A DNA stretch of 23,940 nt from the IMG/VR virus record IMGVR_UViG_3300034375_005284, positions 1 to 23,940 of that record, one strand, 5' to 3'. The notes below the pieces were generated by a model. The model did no database searches. It was not told the origin of the DNA and saw only the letters and a list, made by a program, of their open reading frames with translations. The translations under genes and the position numbers were made by a program. Of the stretch, positions 7,975 through 13,571 are shown one piece after another. This DNA comes from a virus. Each line of letters begins with the position of its first letter. The first letter of the stretch is position 1.

Positions 7975-8012
7975 TTATACCAGGTAAGTAATAACCCTAA
8001 AATAAAAACCAA

Positions 8013-8297
8013 ATGACATTTTATTACCGGACTACCACTGCAACCAGTGGCAACCAACAAGTATCCGCGGAAACCAAAGCTTTCTGGGAACATGCTTCAG
8101 AAAAAAAGAACTGGAGAATTGTACAATTACCTAATGGCTACTATCAAACAGAATTGCTATTAGAAGATTCCTGGAAAGACGTAACTCGCAGGGAAACATT
8201 AGAGGGTGCTGAACAAGCTATTGATACATCGATAGCGCACTACAAATCGCGTCTAGAATTCGTGCAAGGACCTAAGGTCGTTAAAACATTCGAATAA
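8013..8297 (+). CDS. Small conserved-looking phage protein, unknown function
   Basis: 94 residues. The sequence has TFYYRTTTATSGNQQVSAET, a central WRIVQLPNGYYQTE, the polar segment DSWKDVTRRETLEGAEQAID, and an ending GPKVVKTFE. It is mixed alpha/beta with no membrane segment, cysteines or catalytic motif. A 38-base AT-rich leader without Shine-Dalgarno separates it from the holin-like gene, and 24 bases separate it from the chaperonin gene. I associate similar small proteins with uncultured marine phages but know no function. Its position directly before groEL makes a link to the chaperonin operon possible, as inference only. Confidence 0.7.
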   Translation: MTFYYRTTTATSGNQQVSAETKAFWEHASEKKNWRIVQLPNGYYQTELLLEDSWKDVTRRETLEGAEQAIDTSIAHYKSRLEFVQGPKVVKTFE

Positions 8298-8321
8298 ACC
8301 AAAACACTTTAATTTAATATA

Positions 8322-9890
8322 ATGGAATTTAATAACCCTAGCGAGATTGTAAAGGATCTCACGTTTGGCAGTGCTGCCAACGGAAAAATTATGGCCGGCG
8401 TCGAAAAGTTAGCTAACGCAGTGAAGTCCACATTAGGTGCTTCCGGTAAATGCGTGATTTACGAAGACGCCCTTGGCCGACCGGTCATCACTAAAGATGG
8501 TGTAACCGTAGCAGAAAGCGTAGTCTTGATGGATCCGGTCGAAAACATCGGTGCAACATTAGTTAAGGAAGCTGCCCGAAATACAGTGCGTGAAGCAGGT
8601 GACGGTACGACAACCTCTACTGTCCTTGCTCACTCATTATTAATAGAACTAAGTGAATTTACAAGTGATGACAAAATTAGAGAAATTAAAAAAGGCGTTG
8701 AAGACTGTGCTAAGGAGATCTTGGAATATCTTGATACTACCAGTCTTCCGGTTGATGGTGAAATGCTTAAGCAAGTTGCATACATTAGCACAAACAATGA
8801 CGAAGAGCTTGGAAGCTTTATTGGTGAAGCTTTCGGCAAAGTTGGAAAAGATGGAGTTGTATTGATGGAAGAATCCGAAACAAACGAAACTTATGTAGAG
8901 TTTGTAGAGGGTACTCAATTTGATTCAGGATTAAAATCACCACATCTTGTAACGGACAAAGACAAAGGCTTAGCTGTTTTAGACAACCCTATGGTCCTTA
9001 TTGTGTCTTCGCCTATACCTAATATAAGAAAGATCCAAAGTGTCTTAGAACACGTTGTAAAGAAGAATAGAAGCCTGCTAATCGTCGCTGACGTTGAGCA
9101 ACAACCTTACCAAACGTTATTAGCTAACAAGGTAAAAGGCAATATCAAGGTAAACATAGTAGACTTACCTGGGTTTGGGCCAACTAAGCAGGAAGCAATC
9201 GAAGACTTAGCAATATTAACTGGGGCTACAGTCATTAATGAAGAGCTTGGCGATGATTTGGATCTGATCAATCCCGAAGTGTTAGGAGAAGCGGTAAAAT
9301 CAGTTACTTCTTCTAAGAACACTGTGATGCAGGTAGAGACCGACCATGAGCAGCTTCTCGAGCGTATTGAAAATGTACGTGAAAGAATCGGTTCTGAAAC
9401 AAACCCTTACTTTAGGGGTAAGCTCGAAGAGCGTTTATCAATGTTAACCGGTAAGGTTGGACTGATTTATGTAGGAGCTGACTCACAGGTCGAGCTCAAA
9501 GAAAAGAAAGATAGAGTAGAAGATGCCATCTATGCAACGCAAGCCGCGTTAAAAGAAGGTATTGTAGCAGGGGGTGGCGCAGCGCTTTTGCATGCATCAC
9601 TAAAGATTAAACATAAAAATGTTGGATACACTGCTCTTCTTAGAGCTCTTGTTTCTCCGTTTAATACCATTCTTGAAAACGCAAATATTGTGCTTGAAGA
9701 GCCAATTACACGCAAGGGTTATGGTATTGATGCTACTACGGGTAAAAAAGTAAATATGATCAAGGCTGGTATTATTGACCCAGTGCTTGTAACTAAAACC
9801 GCACTGAAGAATGCAGTCAGTGTAGCAACAACAATTATTTCTGCAGATTGTGTAATCTCTAATATGAGAATGGATGAAAGCGGTAAATAA
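8322..9890 (+). CDS. groEL: Phage-encoded GroEL-type chaperonin (Hsp60)
   Basis: 522 residues, against 548 in E. coli. It forms the ATP-driven double-ring folding chamber in the cytoplasm. The ATP-site motifs are intact: [10 protein letters not shown] (Asp59, equivalent to E. coli Asp52), [11 protein letters not shown] (Asp94, equivalent to Asp87) and VEDAIYAT with VAGGGAAL (Asp401, equivalent to Asp398). The apical domain runs from about EGTQFDSG (197) to about 385, and several residues of the substrate/GroES-binding groove differ from E. coli. The equatorial domain is about 12 residues shorter near 427-468, and the Gly-Gly-Met tail is absent (ends MDESGK). The leader is AT-rich without Shine-Dalgarno. 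The co-chaperonin gene overlaps its last 17 bases, in the reverse of the usual groES-groEL order. Probable clients are the phage's own virion proteins. Confidence 0.97.
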   Translation: MEFNNPSEIVKDLTFGSAANGKIMAGVEKLANAVKSTLGASGKCVIYEDALGRPVITKDGVTVAESVVLMDPVENIGATLVKEAARNTVREAGDGTTTSTVLAHSLLIELSEFTSDDKIREIKKGVEDCAKEILEYLDTTSLPVDGEMLKQVAYISTNNDEELGSFIGEAFGKVGKDGVVLMEESETNETYVEFVEGTQFDSGLKSPHLVTDKDKGLAVLDNPMVLIVSSPIPNIRKIQSVLEHVVKKNRSLLIVADVEQQPYQTLLANKVKGNIKVNIVDLPGFGPTKQEAIEDLAILTGATVINEELGDDLDLINPEVLGEAVKSVTSSKNTVMQVETDHEQLLERIENVRERIGSETNPYFRGKLEERLSMLTGKVGLIYVGADSQVELKEKKDRVEDAIYATQAALKEGIVAGGGAALLHASLKIKHKNVGYTALLRALVSPFNTILENANIVLEEPITRKGYGIDATTGKKVNMIKAGIIDPVLVTKTALKNAVSVATTIISADCVISNMRMDESGK

Positions 9891-10131
9891 TTATATTATC
9901 ATTAAGAAAATCAAGGAGGCAGCTAAAACAGTTGCCGGCCTTGAATTAACTGAAAAGCAAAACAGCGACGTTAGGTATCTAAAGGCTGAAGTCGTTAGCT
10001 GTGGACCATTAGTGATTGGTGTTGAAAATGGAAACACTATTAGATACGATAAGCACGCTGGTCATGGTATCGAATGGAATGATGAGTTGTTTCATGTTAT
10101 TACCGTAGGTGATGTTGTTATCGTGGAATGA
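9874..10131 (+). CDS. groES: Phage-encoded GroES-type co-chaperonin (Hsp10)
   Basis: 85 residues, against 97 in E. coli. It would cap the GroEL ring. The start [15 protein letters not shown] matches the first GroES strand. Residues about 14-34 (AAKTVAGLELTEKQNSD) correspond to the mobile loop, with Leu23-Glu24-Leu25 at the place of the Ile-Val-Leu that docks on GroEL. LKAEVVSCGP and TVGDVVIVE match the conserved core strands. The central region is shortened where the roof hairpin of GroES normally lies. The ATG at 9874 is inside groEL in another frame, giving a 17-base overlap and probable translational coupling. Its TGA overlaps the next ATG (ATGA at 10128-10131). An alternative reading as a gp31-like specialised co-chaperonin is compatible. 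Confidence 0.9.
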   Translation: MKAVNNYIIIKKIKEAAKTVAGLELTEKQNSDVRYLKAEVVSCGPLVIGVENGNTIRYDKHAGHGIEWNDELFHVITVGDVVIVE

Positions 10132-10568
10132 GACTAACACCCGCGGATTTACGTGAAATAAATTTGTTTAAGTATTACAGGCTCGTTAGAAAATGGGCCT
10201 GTAAGACTTACGATATATTAGATGCTGACCTAGAGCTGCTAATATATCTAGATTGCAAAGATCGATTTACGCGTAATGATTTTATAGAAGGAACTTATAC
10301 CTATGCATGGGATAAAAACCGCTGGGAAAGACTTCGAAATGATGGCTGGATTGACGTATGGCGTCATCGTAATAGGACTACAATCAAATACAGTGTTTTC
10401 ACAACGTCACCTAAAGCTAAACGCTTGATTACACGCATGTATCGAGTTATGCTTGGGGAAGAAGATTTACCAATCGGTAGGTCAAGCAAATTTTACAAGA
10501 ACAAGAGTTATACTGATAAAGTCTATAATAAAGCTATAGACGACATGATTAAAGACAAAGAACGATGA
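10128..10568 (+). CDS. Winged-helix (MarR-like) putative DNA-binding protein
   Basis: 146 residues, basic. A first helix (LFKYYRLVRKWACKTYD) is followed by LDADLELLIYLDCKDRFTRN, a second helical region (YAWDKNRWERLRNDGW) and a beta wing rich in arginine (VWRHRNRTTIKYSVF), then KAKRLITRMYRVMLGEEDLP and a basic, lysine-rich end (SYTDKVYNKAIDDMIKDK). This helix-helix-wing order is that of MarR-type winged-helix proteins, and I associate similar sequences with marine phages. It overlaps groES by ATGA and the following gene by ATGA, so it is made from the same transcript as the chaperonin pair. It might regulate late genes or act in packaging. Target DNA is unknown. Confidence 0.65.
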   Translation: MRLTPADLREINLFKYYRLVRKWACKTYDILDADLELLIYLDCKDRFTRNDFIEGTYTYAWDKNRWERLRNDGWIDVWRHRNRTTIKYSVFTTSPKAKRLITRMYRVMLGEEDLPIGRSSKFYKNKSYTDKVYNKAIDDMIKDKER

Positions 10569-10720
10569 AGAATCACTTAGAGCCTATTACAAAGCGTGCA
10601 GTTACTGATTACGGTAAAGCACCTGCAAATCAAGAAGTTACATTAGATGCAGCTGGTAAAAAGCGTGCTAACTTTACTAATGTAGGAAGCTGTGGTTGCA
10701 CAGGGAAGTGTGATTGCTAA
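10565..10720 (+). CDS. 51-residue protein with a C-terminal CxC-x3-CxC cysteine cluster
   Basis: A short gene beginning at the ATGA overlap with the previous gene and ending in TAATG, which overlaps the next start. Both junctions support it as a real coupled gene. The first about 40 residues are polar (KNHLEPITKRAVTDYGKAP, VTLDAAGKKRANFTNVG). The last nine residues are CGCTGKCDC, two CxC pairs that could bind zinc or another metal or form disulphides. No full-length family is recognised. The next gene carries an HExxH motif, so a metal-related partnership is conceivable but unproved. Confidence 0.7.
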   Translation: MKNHLEPITKRAVTDYGKAPANQEVTLDAAGKKRANFTNVGSCGCTGKCDC

Positions 10721-11067
10721 TGCCTTTTAAGCTTAAGGATAAAAGTACCCTGTTCGGTTACGATAAGCAAACCTCAACATTTGATGCGCCTGTATTTGAA
10801 AAAGATTTAGGTGGCCAAGTGATGGCGGAAGCTAATCGTGACGGAACTATTTTTATTGATAAAGGGTTATCACCAAAGCAAAAAGAAGAAGCAGTTGAGC
10901 ACGAAAAAGTGCATTTAAATCAAATGCATCAAAACCGACTAGATTATACTGAAAATGAAATAATCTGGAAACGAGATACTAAATCCCCAATGAAAGTTTA
11001 TAAAAGGCACGAGCTCAATGAAGGAGCTTCGGAACTAGAATGGGAAAACGAAGCATATAAATCATAA
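10720..11067 (+). CDS. Small HExxH putative zinc metallopeptidase
   Basis: 115 residues from the ATG at 10720. A TTG six bases upstream is less likely because TAATG overlap is the local rule. Residues 61-65 are HEKVH in a helix (KEEAVEHEKVHLNQM), the zinc-binding and catalytic signature of gluzincin-type peptidases. The segment SELEWENEAYKS at the very end offers glutamates (109 or 111) for the third zinc ligand. The strand GTIFIDKGL just before the helix fits the usual edge strand. At this length it would be a minimal peptidase domain with no pro-region or signal peptide, so it would act in the cytoplasm or virion. Substrate unknown. It also contains a KSPMK motif shared in form with the next two proteins. 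Confidence 0.65.
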   Translation: MPFKLKDKSTLFGYDKQTSTFDAPVFEKDLGGQVMAEANRDGTIFIDKGLSPKQKEEAVEHEKVHLNQMHQNRLDYTENEIIWKRDTKSPMKVYKRHELNEGASELEWENEAYKS

Positions 11068-11071
11068 TATT

Positions 11072-11941
11072 ATGTATAACAAACCTATTACACAAAAAGC
11101 AAAATCGCCTTTAAAAGCAGTAGACGGTCCCGGAGATATCATAATGAAAGATACGAAAGTAACTAAAGGTACTCCCGGCACTTCTGGTACTCCAGGCAAA
11201 AAGAAAACCATTCTTTATAGCGATTTACCTGAATCAGAAAGAGCTGCGGCGAGGGAGTATAATATGAAAAAATATGGTACTCATAACCCAACAGCCGAAG
11301 GATTAGCTGATAATACTATTGTTACCGAAGGTACTCCAGGCACGCCGGGCACACCTGATACTGAGGAAACAACCACAACACCTATATATACAAGAGACGA
11401 AACTGATGCAATCCGTCCATACGGGGCTTATCAAAATCGTATTGTAGAAAGACGTGAGGGTGGCGCTCTTGAAAGAAAATCTAAGCGCGCTGTAAATAAA
11501 TTAGCAAAACGTTATGCCCAAGAAACCGATGATGACGGCAAAAAAGGTTTTGGCAAACTAATGTCGAACCGTACACAACGTCGTGATTTCCGAAGAGGTG
11601 CCGACGGAGTTAATTATAAAGACGAAGAAACAAAAAATAAGGTACAAGAGCTTAGAAATTATCGTGATGGTGTTTCTGACGTGCAGACCGACATGTCTTC
11701 AAGCGTTGAAAGTTTAGAGCGTTCAAGAAACCAAAGAGCACAGGGTGCTACACGTGATGACAAAGTTATTTCTAAACCACGTCTGGCAAATCAAACTGAT
11801 ATTGAAAGATCAGATGTAATTGCTCAAATAGATAGAACTCCAGGAGACGTTGATTTTAGTGGTTTTCCTATGCGCTACGACCAAAACGTAGGTATTAAAA
11901 AGTCTACCCCAATGAAAAAAGGGTACTTTAAAGGCAAATAA
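11072..11941 (+). CDS. Charged protein with collagen-like Gly-Thr-Pro repeats, putative virion protein
   Basis: 289 residues, polar, likely partly disordered. The N-terminus has KAKSPLKAVDGPGD. Two runs of Gly-Thr-Pro-type triplets occur (residues 33-42, GTPGTSGTPG, and 87-95, GTPGTPGTP), flanked by Lys- and Glu/Thr-rich spacers. The middle is strongly charged (RREGGALERKSKRAVNKLAK, NRTQRRDFRRGADG). The end is basic (KKSTPMKKGYFKGK). There is no catalytic motif or membrane segment. The Gly-X-Y runs are too short to be sure of a triple helix. The position upstream of the packaging genes and the basic tail suggest a virion or DNA-associated protein, which is inference. It starts at a TAATATTATG junction and ends at TAATATG. 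Confidence 0.65.
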   Translation: MYNKPITQKAKSPLKAVDGPGDIIMKDTKVTKGTPGTSGTPGKKKTILYSDLPESERAAAREYNMKKYGTHNPTAEGLADNTIVTEGTPGTPGTPDTEETTTTPIYTRDETDAIRPYGAYQNRIVERREGGALERKSKRAVNKLAKRYAQETDDDGKKGFGKLMSNRTQRRDFRRGADGVNYKDEETKNKVQELRNYRDGVSDVQTDMSSSVESLERSRNQRAQGATRDDKVISKPRLANQTDIERSDVIAQIDRTPGDVDFSGFPMRYDQNVGIKKSTPMKKGYFKGK

Positions 11942-11942
11942 T

Positions 11943-12260
11943 ATGGCATACGTACAAAACAATTCTCCTTTTAAAGCTAAAGGTGATGCACCTTCTCGTA
12001 AAAAATCAGAAAAAAACTATAACGAAGTTCGTTCTAAAAGCGCAACGGGTGCTGCAGCCGGTGGTGGAATGACAAAAAAAGGCGTTGAAAGTTATAAAAG
12101 AAATAATCCAGGTAGTAAATTGCAGACAGCGGTAACCACTCCGCCTTCAAAGTTGAAGCCTGGTAGTAAAGCTGCAAAGCGTCGCAAAGCATTTTGTGCA
12201 CGCTCTAAAAGCTGGACAAGTGAACGTGGTAGAGCAGCACGCCGTAGATGGAACTGCTAA
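11943..12260 (+). CDS. Small highly basic protein with KPGSKAAKRRKAFCAR / RRWNC motifs
   Basis: 105 residues, very rich in Lys and Arg, N-terminus NNSPFKAKGDAPSRKK. The C-terminal half carries SKLKPGSKAAKRRKAFCARS and ends in RRRWNC, with two cysteines at fixed positions. I recognise this as a family common in marine phages (I believe named DUF6321 in Pfam, from memory) with no known function. The charge suggests nucleic-acid binding, perhaps in genome packaging, given the terminase genes about 1 kb downstream. It begins at a TAATATG junction. A 35-base AT-rich gap follows. Confidence 0.75.
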   Translation: MAYVQNNSPFKAKGDAPSRKKSEKNYNEVRSKSATGAAAGGGMTKKGVESYKRNNPGSKLQTAVTTPPSKLKPGSKAAKRRKAFCARSKSWTSERGRAARRRWNC

Positions 12261-12275
12261 TTTTAAAATAAAACA

Positions 12276-12292
12276 ATTAAATTAAATTAAAT
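12276..12292 (+). repeat. Short AT-rich tandem repeat (ATTAA x3) in a translation leader
   Basis: Three perfect ATTAA units plus AT immediately before the gene at 12296, within a 35-base leader with no Shine-Dalgarno. It may act as an AT-rich, unstructured initiation region of the kind Bacteroidota use. Confidence 0.5.
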
Positions 12293-12295
12293 CAA

Positions 12296-12562
12296 ATGGG
12301 AAAGAAGAAAGAAGCGGTTGCTAAAGCAATCACAGCAGACGAGCTAACTGAAGTACAAAAGTACGTTAATGCTCTACAGCAAATCCAAATGCAGATTGGT
12401 GGAACTGAAATGCAAAAAGCTGAGCTGATTGATAATGTTAAAGCATTACGCACAAAGCTAGCTGAGGTACAAGCTGATTTAGAAAAAACTTATGGAGACG
12501 TAAGTATCAACTTACAAGATGGAGCTATCACTCCTAATGATGCAAGTAATCCGCAAGATTAG
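12296..12562 (+). CDS. Small coiled-coil protein, unknown function
   Basis: 88 residues: a lysine-rich start (GKKKEAVAKAITADELTEVQ), then a long helix with heptad-like spacing (VNALQQIQMQIGGTEMQKAE, KALRTKLAEVQADLEKTYG), then a short polar C-terminus (VSINLQDGAITPND). Oligomeric coiled coil is likely. It has its own AT-rich leader, and its last 23 bases overlap the next gene. Similar short coiled-coil proteins lie near packaging genes in marine phages as I remember them. Function unknown. Confidence 0.75.
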   Translation: MGKKKEAVAKAITADELTEVQKYVNALQQIQMQIGGTEMQKAELIDNVKALRTKLAEVQADLEKTYGDVSINLQDGAITPNDASNPQD

Positions 12563-12758
12563 TATCGGGAAGGACTATAAAAATGACGCCATGCATTATT
12601 CTGTTGGACAGGAAGTGTATGGCGGTCATACTATAGTTAACATATTAGAAGAGGAATCTAAGTACTCTATCTATATTCAAAAAGGAGATTTGGTTATGCC
12701 GTGGAAAGACTTTAATAAGAACATGGCTGTATCTATCGAATATGATCTTAAGTGGTAA
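12540..12758 (+). CDS. Small beta-rich protein, unknown function
   Basis: 72 residues from the ATG at 12540. ATGs at 12519 and 12537 are alternatives in the same frame, but 12540 gives the compact start MQVIRKISIGKDYKNDAMHY that I associate with homologous small phage proteins. It contains GQEVYGGHTIVNIL, SKYSIYIQKGDLVMPW and an end AVSIEYDLKW, so mostly beta strands. No motif of known function. The start overlaps the previous gene by 23 bases and the stop overlaps the next ATG (TAATG), so it is probably coupled to the tandem GroES-like gene. Confidence 0.7.
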   Translation: MQVIRKISIGKDYKNDAMHYSVGQEVYGGHTIVNILEEESKYSIYIQKGDLVMPWKDFNKNMAVSIEYDLKW

Positions 12759-13348
12759 TGCAAAGCATATACAACTTTATTATATCTCCGTATGCCAAAA
12801 GAACGACATCGGAAAAAGAAATAAATGGTGTAACTCTGTTACTTAATACAGAATTGCAAAACCATCTTTATACCAGCAGACACGGCGTTGTCAAAGCTGT
12901 ACCAAAAATAAATGATTTAGGTTTACAACCCGGTGATGAAGTTATTGTTCACCATAATGTATTCAGAAGATTTAGAGATGTGCGGGGTGCTGAAAAGAAC
13001 AGCCGCTCATATTATGAAGAAGACAAATACTTTGTGTACCCTGATCAGATCTACGCATTCAAACGTGATAGCGAATGGAAACCTGTGAAGGGTTTTATAT
13101 TTGTTAAGCCTATGCTAGACGAAAGAATGTTCTCCGAACATAACGAACTTCCTTTGATAGGAAAAGTTAAATATGCTTACGAAGGTTTTGAGAACGGAGA
13201 GCTTATAGGTTTTACACCTGGTACAGAATACGAATTTAATATTGAGGGGGAGAAAGTTTACCGAGTTCCCCAGAATCGAATCACAATCAAGTATGGACAC
13301 CAAACAAGCGAAAAAGAATATAATCCTAGCTGGTCGCAAAGCAGTTGA
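12758..13348 (+). CDS. Tandem double GroES-like protein (divergent co-chaperonin candidate)
   Basis: 196 residues from the ATG at 12758, which overlaps the previous stop (TAATG). A GTG six bases upstream is less likely. Residues about 5-104 follow the GroES pattern: first strand YNFIISPYAK, mobile-loop-like segment TTSEKEINGVTLLLN with a hydrophobic VTLLL, then GVVKAVP, LQPGDEVIVHHNVF, an insertion of about 20 charged residues, and KYFVYPDQIYAFKR. Residues about 108-180 repeat the pattern in weaker form: GFIFVKPM, a polar loop without a clear hydrophobic tripeptide, IGKVKYA, PGTEYEFN and EKVYRVPQNRITIKYG. Two fused GroES domains recall plastid Cpn20. This is motif reading by eye, not a computed match. 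It could instead be a structural protein that reuses the fold. Confidence 0.6.
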   Translation: MQSIYNFIISPYAKRTTSEKEINGVTLLLNTELQNHLYTSRHGVVKAVPKINDLGLQPGDEVIVHHNVFRRFRDVRGAEKNSRSYYEEDKYFVYPDQIYAFKRDSEWKPVKGFIFVKPMLDERMFSEHNELPLIGKVKYAYEGFENGELIGFTPGTEYEFNIEGEKVYRVPQNRITIKYGHQTSEKEYNPSWSQSS

Positions 13349-13571
13349 AGAACTTATAAAAGTCGCACAAGAGCAAATCATTACCAATACGGAAGATGAT
13401 GTTTCTGCTGACCGCTTAAAAAATGCCGCTGCTACTAAGAAGCTGGCCATCTTTGACGCGTTTGAAATACTTACTCGCATAGAAGAGGAAGAAAGAATAC
13501 TTGAAAACAAACCAAAAGAAGAAAAAGAAAAGAAAACATTCTCAGGGTTTGCTGAAAAAAGATCTAGATAA
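13293..13571 (+). CDS. Putative terminase small subunit
   Basis: 92 residues from the ATG at 13293. An upstream TTG at 13242 is less likely. It is wholly helical in appearance: MDTKQAKKNIILAGRKAVEE, LIKVAQEQI, then a conserved-looking core SADRLKNAAATKKLAIFDAF, and an acidic/basic tail (EEEERILENKPKEEKEKK). It lies directly before the terminase large subunit, its stop overlapping that ATG (TAATG), which is the usual place of the small subunit that recognises phage DNA for packaging. Its first 56 bases overlap the tandem GroES-like gene. No helix-turn-helix is obvious, so the call rests on position, size and composition. Confidence 0.6.
   Translation: MDTKQAKKNIILAGRKAVEELIKVAQEQIITNTEDDVSADRLKNAAATKKLAIFDAFEILTRIEEEERILENKPKEEKEKKTFSGFAEKRSR

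Noticed and set aside
11930-11942. AAAGG before the ATG at 11943 as a ribosome binding site
   Set aside because: It is part of coding sequence for the basic Lys-Gly-Lys end of the preceding protein, so it is not evidence of a dedicated site.
12276-12292. The ATTAA run as an iteron or replication origin
   Set aside because: Only three 5-bp units in a 35-base gap; too short, and a translation leader explains it more simply.
13115-13510. 131-codon - strand frame opposite the tandem GroES and small terminase genes
   Set aside because: Ser/Phe/Cys-rich shadow of real genes with no independent start context.
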